Shown one piece after another: positions 22,336 through 34,187 of a stretch of 64,000 nucleotides of DNA. Position numbers and translations under genes: made by a program. The stretch comes from Podocnemis expansa. Its lineage: Eukaryota; Chordata; Testudines; Podocnemididae. The notes below the pieces were generated by a model. It ran no database searches, had not been told where the DNA came from, and saw only the letters and a program-made list of their open reading frames with translations. The first letter of the stretch is position 1; each line of letters starts with the position of its first letter. The stretch covers positions 17,973,440 to 18,037,439 of the forward strand of contig ML682007.1 in the NCBI GenBank assembly GCA_007922195.1, given 5' to 3'.

Positions 22336-25300
22336 AACCTTTTTTTCAGTCTTCGTAGATTTAATATCACAAAGTCAATAAATTCTAGAATGAGATTCAT
22401 TTAGTCATCAGGTAGCCATCATCTTTTCTGAAGTGGATATTCAGGACATTAGTGTTTTCATCCTTTTCTTACAAGTTCAGACCATTCACCTGCTAAAGTT
22501 TAATCAGTTTCTCCTACACCTACAGTAACATCTAGTGGCAGAAGGCACTATTAAAAGCAAAACTTTCCTTTTGGAAGTTAGTTTGGGCCAATGTCATTAC
22601 CCTTCCACTGACTTTTCCCTGTAGCTGGGTTGAATTTGATCCAATTATTCAGTAGTTATTTCCTGACTTAGTATTTTCTGTAATCCTTATTATTCTCATT
22701 TTTAAAATGCAGAAATAGCACTAGAAACGTTCTCCTACAGCAGAGTAAATTTGCTTGGGGGGGTGGGGGGGGTAGTTGGACGACCCTTTTTATAGATGAA
22801 CTGACACAGGATCTGAAAGTAAATTTTTAATTCCCATAGGATTTAGTCTAACATCTTGTATATTGAATTTAGCATTTTTAAAAAGTCAGTTGCACCTTAA
22901 GGTAAGTGAGACGGAGTGCAAACTGAAGTTAGTGCCACAGCAAAACAAAGTGGTTTTCAAATCACAGAATCACAAATATAAATAGCAAAGACAAATATAA
23001 ATACCCCACAAACTTTCACATAGCCCCGACTTTAACTAGACAATACAGGTCACCAGTAAGACAACACGAATACTTCCAGCAAATCCAGGCCTCTTAGGGC
23101 ACACACGTCAAATAAGAACTAGTCTTTCTGTGGCAAGATATTTTTTCTTGTCCACATATTTCCAACAATCCTTTAAACATGAAAAAAATGTGTCAATTGA
23201 TGTTTAAACTTTCTGGCAGATTACCTCAAGGCACCAAAAGTACAGCTCTTGTCTACCTCAAGGCACCAAGAGTGCAGTCCTTGTCTACCTCAGTGCACTA
23301 AAAACTACACAAAGAAGAGAGTCTATGAAGATAGCTTACTCACTGTTGTGAAATTTTTATTTCACACTGGGTCACAAAATCAATTTTCTTATTAGTCTAA
23401 TTCAGGGGCAAAACCTTGCACTTTAGATTAAATTACAAAAAAAAAAAGTATGGGAACTCATTTTGGAGCTTTCCTTTTCATACTTGCAACTGAGGGCAGG
23501 AGAAGGAAGGGAGAGGAAATGGATCTCATCTGTCAACACCAAATTGCACATCACCATCTCTTTGCAATTCTGTATATTGAAAGGGATCAGACTTCTACTG
23601 TATAAACTTTATGTGCTTGTATCTTAATGTTTTTTAGCCTCTAGAATATCTGAAGTTGCAAATCTATGGATTGTCAGAGTCAAATTCTGCCTCTTTACAA
23701 TCCACACAACCCTTTTCTCTTAGATACAAAACGGTATAAAGTCAGGGGAGAACTTTGCCCAAGACCTATGGCAACAGGTTTAATAATGATTGACATGTCC
23801 CCAAAGCTTCTGTGCTTCTGAATCTCTGGCATCTGCAAGTGCGTAATAGAAAATAACAGTCCAAAATATAAGGCCTGGCATAACAGACCAGGTCTGAACT
23901 AAACCAATGGTCAAGTCTGTTATAACAAAAACTTAGCAGAAGTCCTGCTGTGAAAGCTGATAGACTCCAAGAACATAGCTGGTATAACAGATACACATTC
24001 CAAAGAAGTGCTAGGCACAAGCATAATCCATAAAGGTATAAAGATATCATAATATCCCAAAGATAATAAGGGCTCACTGACCACCTCAGATGACACCATA
24101 ATGGACAGAAATGTCTTGTTAACACAATGAATAGGGAAGACCAGTACAAACTAATAGGTGACACATTACCACATCAGGAGATGGTAACATGTGAGAGAGG
24201 TAAGATGAAATTTGTTTATATCAATGTATAAAAGAGAATCTTAGAGGACATCATCTTTGGTTAATGGGGAAAACAGAAAGGCCTACTGGTTATTGAGTTG
24301 GTCCATTGAACCAAGCACATGTTAGTGGTCCTGTAGAGTCTGGCGGTTCCTCATAGCATGCTCACTCACAATAGACCTGGCCAGGGAGGCCCCACAGCTC
24401 CAAACGAAGCAGCGGATGTGTGACTGTGTAGAACTATTTGCTCAGAGTACAGTCACAGTTATCTGCATGCATCTGAGACAGCATACACATAGGGAGACTG
24501 CAGATGCAGTCAACAAAGTCTTATGCAAATTATTAAGGATCATATTGAACTCTTACAAATTTAAGCATGCAGTGGCTGGCCTCCAACATGTACGCTCACA
24601 GTGTCGTATTCTCAGATGTTTTATGCTCTTACCTGAATAGGCAGAATGTATTCAAATAACCACTGTTTTTCATAGTTTTTTTTTCTTTAGTTCAGAACAT
24701 CAACAGAACACTACTATGATGATACTTCAGTCATACTTAAATACTACTAATGCTTTATGGGCAACCTCTTGCTTTTCCTGAGTTTTGAGGGAGACAATTA
24801 CAAGGATAGACAAAGCAACAGGTCCAAGCTGATGACCCAATTAGAGAAATTCTTAGACTTGTAGTATTCTCCACATTTACTATAGAGAAGGTCTGCCAAT
24901 TTGCTGTACTCAAACTTCTCATGATTAAAAAAAATTCCTGCTTGCTTAACAGTTTCTGATGTAGGCACATGGAAATTTAATACACCACTCAACAATATCT
25001 GTGGAAACATGGATTTAAAATCTGAACTGGCTGGAAAGGAAAATAAGTTTGCGGGTCTCAAAGGACCCATTTATCCACATAAAACCACAGTACGGATCAT
25101 TTTAAGCAGTCTTTGCCTATGACCACACTAGACGAGATGAGCAGAAGTGCTTCAGATCAGGATTCAATACATCAAATACAGATTCAAATGAATGGAAAGA
25201 ATTGTAGGAGGGCCTACAAGAGGAATATGATATTGGTAGATTTGTATGGGATCACCTGTCCTCTAAGGGGGTTCTGTTAATTTCTTAAACAAACATTAAA

Positions 25301-26407
25301 GGATACTGGGCATTGGTATTCTTCCACTTCTAAATCACTCTTGCCCCAGGAGGGCTGCAGCCATACATTTATAATAAACCAACAACTGTTCACTGGAGTT
25401 TGTGAAATGCATTATTAATCTAAAATCAGGTCTAGAAGATAAATGCACTTTCATAACTGATTATCTTGCTGGTGATCTTAACAGAGGTGCTAAACAAGCC
25501 ACAGAAACAACTTTCAAGCTGGACCCTCTAATTTCAGGAGCGTTACATTGACGTGGTGGGTGCAGGAAGCTTGTATTGCCACTTCTTGAGTTGTATCTGA
25601 CATCTTAATAAAGGGATTTTATTATCTGAGGTTGTTAATCCAGTATCTTTCAACAGCATTAAATTAATTCAAAAGTAACTCCAGAGAAAAAGAGAAACAT
25701 CCACACAACTGCAAGAGAGTTGAACTCAATGACTTTACAGCATACCTTCTATCTCAATCTCCAATATGAATTTTTATTCTTTAGTTAATTATAAGGAAGA
25801 CTGCAATTTAATGTTCATGATTTCAGACAGTTTGAAAATAGTAAATATAACTACCTATTTTATGTTAATGACTTGCACAGTGCCTATTTTTACAGCAGCT
25901 AAGCACTTTATTACACAGTTACAGTGTATTACATAAATAATTACATTTTTACTATCATGAAGCTTTTCAGCCGCTATTTACGTTAAGGCTGCATTTTGAA
26001 TACCAGGAGAAATGAAGGAGAAAATATATTGCCATGACTTCCCATGTGTGCTACCTAGTCTTTTATTGATATTAATATGTATACAGGACTTAGAAGAGGA
26101 AGAAATATGACTTGAAGTTAGGCCTGAGAAATAAGCATACTAACCTAAGTTAAGAATGCCCGTGAGATATTACGCCACCTCCCAACTAAGTCTATGTAAC
26201 TTAAGAAAAATAATAGTGTATACTAGGTGTTTGTACTGTATTTAGCAGTAACATTAATAATCTTTATTAAATATTTTTTAGAAAAAAATAACTAGATATC
26301 TCTGTGTTTTTTGGATAGCTTCTCTCTTCCTTCTGGGTTTATTCCACTTTGTATTGTACCACAGATAACACCTTTTCATCATTGTTTTGAAAGTTATGCT
26401 CCCCATC

Positions 26408-26424
26408 CCCTTCTCTCTCTCTCT
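26408..26424. repeat. (CT)n microsatellite
   Basis: A short CT dinucleotide run in CREBRF intron 1, inside a pyrimidine-rich stretch. Confidence 0.7.
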
Positions 26425-26564
26425 ACATTAAATTTTGTTCTATACCTCTTCCCTTATATCTTATGTCTTGTTTCTATTTCTCTCCCTTATCTCCAAGCTC
26501 CTTAAGATCAATCTCTTTTTTCCCCCAAGTGTAGGACTTTTGCCTCCAGCAATACATAACCATG

Positions 26565-26605
26565 ATGGTCCCTTCTGGCCTTAAAGTCCATGAGTCTACA
26601 AATAC
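26565..26605 (+). mobile_element. CR1 3'-tail fragment
   Basis: Reads ATGGTCCCTTCTGGCCTTAA followed by AGTCCATGAGTCTAC, the usual 3' end of CR1 LINEs or of SINEs that borrowed it. Only about 40 bp can be recognised. Confidence 0.5.
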
Positions 26606-26944
26606 ATGCTGAAACTTCTCCCTGCCAAACTTCTATATGCATCCATCTGTATCTGCTCAGAGACCCACTTCCCTCATCTCCTCCAAAACCCAGGGCTCCT
26701 GATGGAACAGCACAATCTGAGCCATTATGCCTTTTGGCTTCTCTTCCACCTTAAGGAGCATGCAACAACTCTTGACAGTCAACTTCTGCCCAGTTCAAGA
26801 GAATGATTCATGCCTAAACTGTTCTACTATCAAATTCTCCTGTTTCTAGTTTCATCTTAGTGTAGTAGGCCCTAGGACCACTTTGCTTCCAGGCTTGCCT
26901 CTTCCTCTCAGAAAGAAAGAGCAACTGCTCTGCTTCCTTTAGCC

Positions 26945-27096
26945 AAAAACAAACAAGGATTCTGGTGCCACTTTTAAAGACAAATTTATCTATCACATGA
27001 GCTTTTGTGATTTGCTCCCACAAAAGCTCACACAATAAATAATTTGTTAGTCTTTAAAAGTGCCACAAGACTCCTTGTTTGTTTTGCTGGAACAGA
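26945..27096. repeat. Inverted pair of fold-back repeat
   Basis: The left arm begins AAAACAAACAAGGATTCTGG and runs through AAAGACAAATTTATC to GAGCTTTTGTG. The right arm is its reverse complement (CACAAAAGCTC ... ATTTGTTAGTCTTTAAAAG ... GCCACAAGACTCCTTGTTTG). The two copies meet head to head near 27011, where most of the conserved central hairpin has been lost. Same family as 34683-34871, 34945-35110, 35366-35750, 37139-37357, 54106-54200 and 60298-60430. Confidence 0.8.
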
Positions 27097-27695
27097 TAAC
27101 TTGGCATCCCTTTACCCAGTAAGTTCACTTTCTCATGTCAGATTTCTATTTGCCCCAAGCACCCTCGTTTTCAAGACAACCCCTTCTCTACAACCAGGCA
27201 TCCAGCGTGTTGGGTACAAGATTTCATTGACTACAATTGCACAAAACAGTGATAACTTCAAGAAACTACTAGAACAAATGTGAGGAGTATGACACTAGGT
27301 TACAAAGACTAAAGTCATGGTTTATTTGAACAAAACATCCTTATGCAAGAACTTCAGCCAAATAACTCAAAGGTTACTTGGGGATACTCCATTTCAGCGT
27401 TACATAATCAACCTAACAGACGCCAACAACTGATCACTGCTTTTCACCGTACGTCATATTTCAAAGAGATTTTAAACAATTCTGTTGTACTTAAGATTCT
27501 CAGAAAACCTCTAGAAACCTGTTTCTTCTGCAATAAAATGTTGTATTTTCTGTGCATTGTAGCACGGGCAAAGAAAGGCTGATGTCTGAACTGACTACGT
27601 AGGGCTAATGAATATTTTTAAATCATTGACCCCTGCCTGCCCATCCTATCTACAGGTGCTAACAGTAACATATTTTGAACAATAACACTTTAACC

Positions 27696-27852
27696 CAGGA
27701 GTCTCAAACTCAAATAACCATGAGGGCCGCACCACTGTAACCTTTTCATACAACAATATCACAAATATTGGTAACAATAGTGCCTTTGCAGGCCACAGGA
27801 AATAGCTTTAAGGGCTGCATGTGGCCCATGGGCCATGTGTTTGCGACCCCTG
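27696..27852. mobile_element. Non-autonomous hAT element with exact 8-bp TSD
   Basis: Ends are CAGGAGTCTCAAAC and GTTTGCGACCCCTG, near-perfect inverted repeats. It is flanked on both sides by CTTTAACC (27688-27695 and 27853-27860), an exact 8-bp target duplication as made by hAT transposases. At 157 bp it has no coding capacity. The same family is at 28005-28227 and 36281-36489. Confidence 0.85.
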
Positions 27853-27956
27853 CTTTAACCTAAGGGTCTCAAAAGGTAAAGACAACTATTTCTCTTCTAA
27901 AAGGAGAAGGAACTTGAGATACAAGGAAGTTAAATCACTTGTTCCAGGTTACTGTA

Positions 27957-28915
27957 AGTCATGGAATCATAGAGCTGGAAGGGACCTCATGAGATCACCT
28001 AGTTAAGGGGTCTCAAACACGCGGCCCAGGGGCCGCATGCAGCCCCTAAAGCTATTTTCTGTGGCCCTCAACAACATTATTGTTACCAAAAAAAGTAAGG
28101 AGTCTTGTGGCACTTAAAGAACAGTATATGCAATACTGTCATATGAAAAGGTTTCAGTGGTGCGGCTCTCGGGCTAATATACTAATCCTAATGCGGCCCT
28201 TGTGGTGATTTGAGTTTGAGACCCCTAATCTAGTCTAACCCCCTGCTAAAAGCACGACCACTCCCACTAAATAATCCCAGCCCTGGTTTTGTCTCACCTG
28301 GCCTTAAGTGTTTCCAAAGAATGTTTCCATCACCTCCCTAGGCAACCCATTCCAGTGCTTCCTGTTGAGAAAGTTTTTCAAAATACCCATCCTAGACCTC
28401 ACCAGCTGCAACTTGAAACCATTTCTCCTTGTTCTGTCCTCTGTCACCACTGAGAATAGCCTAGCTCCTGCCTCTTTGGAGCACCCCTTCAAGTAGCTGA
28501 AGGCTGCCAGTAAATCCCACCTCAGTCTTCTCTTCTGCAGACTAAATAAGCCAAGTTCCTTCAGCCTCTCCTCATAAGTCATGTGCCACAGCCCTCTAAT
28601 CATTTTTGTTGCTTTTTACTGGACTCTTTCTAATTTGCCCACATCCTTTCCGTAGTGGGGAGCAAAAGGTGGACGCTATATTCCAGATGTGGCAACACCA
28701 GTGCCAAATAGAGGGGAATAATCACATCCCTCAATCTGCTGGCAACACTCCTACAAATGCAGCCCAATATGCTGTTGGCCTTTCTGGCAACAAGGGCATA
28801 CTGCTGCCTCATATCCAATTTCCCATCCACCATAACCTCCAGGTCCTTTTCTACAGTCCTCAGCCTGTAGCAGTACATAGGATTTTCCCACCCTCAGTGC
28901 AGGGCTCTGCATTTG
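27957..28915 (-). mobile_element. CR1 LINE 3' end, interrupted
   Basis: Minus-strand translation gives the CR1 ORF2 C-terminal phrases DGKLDMRQQYALVARKANSI and LGCICRSVASRLRDVIIPLY, then [20 protein letters not shown] and [16 protein letters not shown]. Frames are broken. The 3' tail at 27957-28004 (ATCATAGAGCTGGAAGGGACC) is separated from the rest by an inserted hAT-like element at 28005-28227. It is in the same orientation as CREBRF, 5'-truncated as usual for CR1, and inactive. Confidence 0.9.
28005..28227. mobile_element. hAT-like element nested in CR1
   Basis: Ends AAGGGGTCTCAAAC and GTTTGAGACCCCTA form inverted repeats. The flanks ACCTAGTT and ATCTAGTC are a plausible diverged 8-bp duplication, and the CR1 tail reads on across the insertion. 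Inside it, 28093-28126 (AAGGAGTCTTGTGGCACTTA) is a fragment of the fold-back repeat family, so three elements are stacked here. Confidence 0.75.
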
Positions 28916-29900
28916 TCCTGGGAAGAAGTCAGCGGAAGATACCTTGATTCAGGTTCCCTGCTCTAACCACAACAGTAACATCATCTTTAAACAACAGTGC
29001 AACCTCCAACAGCACTACTTTCCTCTGGACACCTGCTGCATGGACATCTTATTGAAAAAGAAAAAAAGAATCCCCCTCCTCCAACCCCTCACCAGCCCAA
29101 GTGGAAAACTACAGAAAGTTAAGCAGGATTATAGCATATAGTAAAACAGTGAAGCAGTGTTCTGTGTTTTCATCTGCATTCAAGTGCTCCCCTCTGTTTT
29201 CAGGCAAGTTATTCACAGCTTTCAATTAATTCCTAAATTATTTTAAATGCTTACAGGAATCGATTTGAATTGTGAAAGGGATTAATTGGTATATGGATTT
29301 AACCAAAGCAATACTGGAAAACTAGAAGAGAGTTAACAATATGGACGATGAAACTGATTCCCTTTGCTTACATATCACAGGAATTCCCTGCTAGAAACAG
29401 AACAATGAAGTAAGAAAATGAAAACAAAACTAGATAATTATAAGTGATTTTTTGGAAGCAGTGTCGTAGCTTAAGAAATGCTGTAGAGCCATGGAATATG
29501 AAGCCACTGATTCCATTCTACTGCTGGTGCAGGGGGCAGAGGCAGAGTCCTTGAGTTTGTGAGGGACACAAAGGAGGGCTTAGAAATAGAAAACTGGGTG
29601 AAGGGAAGTTAAAATTTACTCTAAATCCTTTTATTGTGGAAATATATTTTACATTTTGGAAACAACATGACTTGATATCAACTGGTATCAACACAGAATG
29701 CTTCAAACTCGCATATTTTATAGCTAAGAAATCTAAAACTATGTCAGTTTAACCATTAACAACCAACTAATAAAAAATATAATCCAACTACCCACCCCAG
29801 CAAAAGGTCTGTATGAAATGTAAGCAAACAAAACCAAAAAAGTGTTTATTTTTTCTTAAAATGAGTTGTCATGACACAGGCTACATTTTGTAGCCTAAGG

Positions 29901-30480
29901 CAGGGGTCAGCGACCCTTGGCACCCATGCCAAAAATGGCACAGGGGCCGAGCCTGAGCAGCACACGGCACCGTGCAGATCCCACCCCTCCTGGCCCTGTT
30001 CCCCCAGGCCTCCGCCAGCCACGCTTCCCTGCTGGGGAGTGCGGCCAGCAGGGACATGGAAGCTCCGGCGCACAGCTCCTGGCCCCCACTGGGCACTGCT
30101 AGAGGGGAGTGGGGCAGGTCTGCCAGCCCAGAGCAGCAGCTGCCAGGGGCGGGTGCCAGCCCCAACCCTGATCCCCAAAAGCTGCCTGCTGCTGCCAGGG
30201 GCAGGAGCCAAACCCCAGGGGCAGGTGGTGGGCAACCCTGACCCCAACCCCTGGAGGCCACCTGCTTCTGCCAGGGACTAGAGCTGACCCACAGAGGCTG
30301 CCTGCTGCTGCCGGGGACTGGAGCCGACCCCAGCCCCGGCCACCAGAAGCCACCTGCCGCTGCTGAGGGGTGGGGAGGGGGTATGTGTACCAGCCCCAGC
30401 CCTGAACTGGCCCCCACCAACTTTTGGCCCTGCCCCCAGCACCCACTGAGGGTGTGGTAGGCAGGGCTGGCACAGGTAAT
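29901..30480. repeat. GC-rich minisatellite in hAT-like element
   Basis: Starts with CAGGGGTCAGCGACCCTTGG, a typical hAT-derived terminus. It continues into imperfect tandem units of about 40-75 bp built on GCTGCCTGCTGCTGCCAGGG and CCCCAGCCC. No convincing right terminus or target duplication is seen. All of the long open frames on both strands are products of this GC-rich repeat structure, not genes. Confidence 0.6.
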
Positions 30481-31194
30481 GAATTACCCCTGGGAACCAA
30501 TATGTTAGGTGGATTTTCCTACATATTGGTTATTCCCTATTACCTCAAATAAATAGCTCTCATAGGGCTTTACATGCTTCATCCTCAAGGAATCTCTCTA
30601 ATGCAGATAGCAAGAATGTTATCTTAAAAGAAACTAATGGAGTTGTTTATAGGCTTAAAGCAGATTAGTACCAGATATGCTGTTGGGAAACCTAGGGTAC
30701 AGGGTTGAGTGGAGTATACAGGGTATACTCTTTGGACCATTAAATAACGCCTCCACCAAACACAGAACAATCCTTTACAAGTTAGCTTGTGCTTGCACAT
30801 CACCGTAAAAGTTATGAAAATTATAATTCTTTTCTCACTCCAAGAGCTAATATAAAGGCATGAGTTTTACAGGCCATGTGATCATTACTCACTTTCCATC
30901 AACATCAACTCAAAGTTTAAGCAGCAATCCCAAGTATACCTATCACTTAAAATATCTCAGAGCTAGATGTTTCCACCCCTGACCTAGACTACTCACAACA
31001 AACATGTACGAGATGCACTAAGTTCTCCCCAAAACTCCTGTATCTAATCTGTTATACTTATCCCAAAAACAAAGTGCCAGTGTTATAATTTTAAAAACTC
31101 ACAAGGATACTTCAGCTACACACAGAAGCAAACTGCCTCACGCAAACAGCTTTGATGTCAGCCAACCTTTTATTACTTACTTATTTAATTATTT

Positions 31195-31265
31195 TGAATT
31201 CAAGTTTTGCACCAGTGTGACTTCAAGGAATTACTCTTAATTTACACTGATCAAATCAAGCCCAT
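31195..31265 (+). repeat. Old dispersed repeat, second copy
   Basis: GCACCAGTGTGACTTC, AATTACTCTTAATTTACACTG and ATCAAGCCCAT follow the same order as the copy in the CREBRF 3' UTR at 2940-3042. Confidence 0.4.
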
Positions 31266-32172
31266 CGTGCTCTAAACCCAGAAATTAACATTTCGACGTG
31301 TAGAGCTGAAAACTTCAAATCAAATATTTAGTCTGTACTGGAGTCTGAAAATGGGAGCATTTGTTTTAATTGGTTAATTGAGAACAAAAGCTAGAAGAGT
31401 ATTGGTCTGGAAATTAACATACTAATTATTGGACCAGTTACTAAAAACAGTTCTCTAAAATGATACAATGTGGCTCATTTATTCCTATTGCAAAGTTAAA
31501 TGAAGAAACTGTCAAATCACAGAGATCAGGGCATGCCTTACAACTCAAAGGAACAGAACAGCAGTTCACCAAAAAGCATCTCAATTACACCAAGAGCTCC
31601 CTGCAAGCAGACAACAGCTGAAAGCCCTGCTGAAGTAAACAAGGATCTTTCTGGGTGCAGAACTGTACCTCTTTGGAGGCCTATTGATTTATGCCTGAGT
31701 CCATCAATGCAGAGCTCTTTACAGGACTGGGAGCTGAGTTATAGGAATGATCTCATGGCATGTTAATATCTCCTTATTTATAAGAAAGCAAGCAAACAAC
31801 CAGAAATCTTATGCTTGGATTAAACACCAACGTTTCTTTTAAAGAAAAGCAATTCAGATTAGCACTGGATTAAACTCCACTTTTGTAAGACAGTGAGTGA
31901 ACTGTCTATACCATTTTCTGAATTATAGATCTAACATTTTTGTGGCATTTCAGTAATGTGTATGGTTATTCTTCATTTACAAAGCCAGAGGTGAAAAGAT
32001 TTATGGGGGGAAGGATTTAAAGTATGCAAAAAGAAGAGAACATAACTTTAAAGAACCACATTCTGGGAAAGGCTGACTCAACGAGAAATGAAGGCAAGTT
32101 TTATCCTCAGTTTCCTGAGGTAAACCAACAGTATCAGTGATAAGCAGTCCTGCCAGGGGCTGCTTCCATTTG

Positions 32173-32677
32173 TAGAGCCCTGCATGGATACAAATACGTG
32201 GATCCGTATCCAATCTACATCTGCAAGAAATGGTCCACGGATATCCGTGATCCTTGGATGCAGATATAATGTGGATATCCGCTTATTTGCAGGGCTCTTG
32301 CTCTGTGAAGACAAAAATACGTGGACCTGTAAGCAATCTACATCCACAAGAAGCGGTCCGCGGATATCTGTGATCCATGGATGCGCATATAATATGGATA
32401 TCCACATATTTGCAGGGCTCTAGGTCTGTGAAGATAAAAAAAATGTGGACCCGTATCCGATCTGCATCCACAAAAAATGGTCCACGGATATCCCTGTTGT
32501 ATCTGCGGATATGGATATAATGTGGATATCTGCACATTTGCAGGGCTCTAGCTCTGTGAAGATAAAAACACGTGGACCCGTATCCGATCTGCATCCACAA
32601 AAAATGGTCCACAGATACCCGTGTTGTATCTGTGGATACAAATATAATGTAGACATCTGCATATTTGCAGGGCTCTA
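32173..32677. repeat. Tandem array, about four 125-bp units, with inverted ends
   Basis: Successive units end at GCAGGGCTCT near 32289, 32412, 32540 and 32668 (spacings 123, 128 and 128). Each contains GTGGACCCGTATCCGATCTG, a palindromic CACGGATATCCGTG-type core and GTGGATATC repeats. The array opens with TAGAGCCCTGCA (32173-32184) and closes with its exact reverse complement TGCAGGGCTCTA (32666-32677). It may be a DNA element whose interior has amplified. The long frames across it on both strands are repeat artefacts. Confidence 0.85.
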
Positions 32678-34066
32678 TTCTTCCGCCCAGCAAGCAATTC
32701 GGTCTGTCCTGGGTCAGGGGCTGAACAAGGAGGTGTTCTGGGTACGCATGGGGTAGTCCCAGCAGCAGGGATGTTTGATTAGTTGTGCAAACTGCGTCCA
32801 GCACATGCCTCTTGACACCCCCTGGCTTCAGAGAGAAGTTCAACTTTCCAGCCCCATTGCCAGCGTGGGCTGCCAGGCAGTATTCTCCCCAGGACTTGAA
32901 ATGGAAAAGGGGTGTAGGGGGTGCTCCCTGAGTTGGTATAACACTGTTACTAGCTGACAGCTGAGGGGGGGCTTATTGGGAAATTCGGAGGGGTGGGGTG
33001 GGGTGTTAGAGAAATCCTGGTGCCATGTCCCCTTTTCTACATGTCCCTACCTGTGCCTCTCCCCACCACCGCAAAGCCTCGCAGCCCGCCCCTGGCTAAC
33101 CCCACGATTGCCCCTTGCTCTTCAAAGGGAACCTGCCCCCTTCCGCCTGGGCCTCGCCCCCTCCTCCTGACCCACTAACACACCCCCCAGCCAACATGGC
33201 CACCCCACCAACCACCGCTGCGCGCAACCTAACCCTCCGCACGGAAATCCCCACACCCTTCCCACCCTGATTGGCCAGCGGCCTCCCAAGCTCGCTCTCA
33301 TTGGCCGCCGCCGCCGCCGCTCCCCAGCCCAGCGGCTCTTTCAAGCTAGTGTGAGGCAGCATGTAAACAAATCGCTTTCAGAGGCTGCTCGGCCAGGCAG
33401 GGAAGGGAAGCCGGGGGGAGCCCCGCGCGCCGGAGGGGACAGATCGCCCAACCGCCCTTCTCCAACGCCACCCTGAGGGGCTTCCCCTGCCCCACCGCGA
33501 GGCGGGGCGGCCACTCCTCTGCCGGAGGGGGAAAAGCGCCCAGCCTCGCCCCCCAATCTCCTTCCAGAGGAGGACATGAGGCCTGCAGGAGTCCCCAACT
33601 GATTCTCTAAACTGACAGCGCTGAGCTGAGGCACTGCCCGCCTCCTTCCCCACCACCCAGCTGTCTCCCGCGGGCCGAGCAAGCCCTTCAGCCGCGTCCC
33701 GCTTTGGACAGCGCAGCCCGGCTCCCCCGCAGGAGGCGGGCACGCCCCTCAACGTGCCGCTGCTGCCTTCACCTTTCGGCTGCTAGCGGCCTCCCCCCGG
33801 CACCGGCCAGAAAGCGGAGAAGCGGAGACCGGCGGGAGCCCAGCCCAGAAAGCGGCGGCTGGCTCCCCGCATCGCCCCTCCAAAGGCAGAGCCTGGCAGC
33901 GGAGGCGGACACGCCCCTTCTCGCTCGCGGGCTGCCCCTGCACGCGCGCCTCTGCTGGGGTAAGGCAGCGCGAGCCCCCGGCGGCGCTGCCCCAGCCCGT
34001 CCGCCGCCCCGGCTCCCGGCCCCGCAGCTTCTGCGGCCGGCCGAGGCTGCATCGGCCCGCCCTCAC

Positions 34067-34180
34067 CTGGCGCCCCCGGCCCAGCGGGGGAGAGGGTGTC
34101 TCAGTGGGGGGCGTCGCCCGTCCCGCTCCGGCGCGGACCCTCCATGCTGCTTTCGGGTTTGTTTTGTTTATGTCTCTTCC
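34067..34180 (-). other. CREBRF: CREBRF exon 1 (non-coding)
   Basis: Defined by a strong donor, GGCGCCAG|GTGAGG, with the exon ending at 34067. The upstream end is an estimate from the positions of CCAAT and E-box motifs at 34216-34311. The exon contains an upstream open reading frame (34101-34145). Human CREBRF also has a non-coding first exon in a CpG island. Confidence 0.6.
34101..34145 (-). promoter_or_regulatory. CREBRF: uORF in CREBRF exon 1 (14 codons)
   Basis: ATG at 34143-34145 has A at -3 and G at +4 (AGCATGG), an optimal start context. It encodes MEGPRRSGTGDAPH and stops at TGA (34101-34103) well before the exon end. If the transcript starts upstream of 34145, most scanning ribosomes would meet this uORF before the main AUG in exon 2. 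Regulation by it is inferred. Confidence 0.5.
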
Positions 34181-34187
34181 TGACGGG

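Larger units (their letters stand above)
21939..34066 (-). other. CREBRF: CREBRF intron 1
   Basis: A 12-kb intron between the non-coding first exon and exon 2. Recognisable contents are an inverted fold-back repeat pair (26945-27096), hAT-like elements, a CR1 LINE with a nested insertion (27957-28915), a GC-rich minisatellite (29901-30480) and a 125-bp tandem array (32173-32677). The stretch 23760-24300 yields a 132-codon frame without recognisable domains. In 22000-26300 I see only short simple repeats and one LINE-like tail. Confidence 0.7.

Noticed and set aside
23766..24164. 132 aa minus-strand frame rich in Leu/Cys/Tyr
   Set aside because: No conserved motif, no splice or promoter context, and the plus strand looks like AT-rich intronic or repeat DNA. 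Could be part of an unrecognised repeat, but nothing supports a gene.
29846..30500. Several 130-180 aa frames on both strands
   Set aside because: They run through a GC-rich minisatellite and mirror each other on the two strands; no start or domain evidence.
32173..32677. CRISPR-like array
   Set aside because: The units are contiguous 125-bp tandem repeats without unique spacers, in vertebrate DNA.
32283..32843. 186 aa minus-strand frame and its plus-strand counterparts
   Set aside because: It spans the 125-bp tandem array; unit lengths are not multiples of three and the peptide repeats shift register. A repeat artefact, not a gene.
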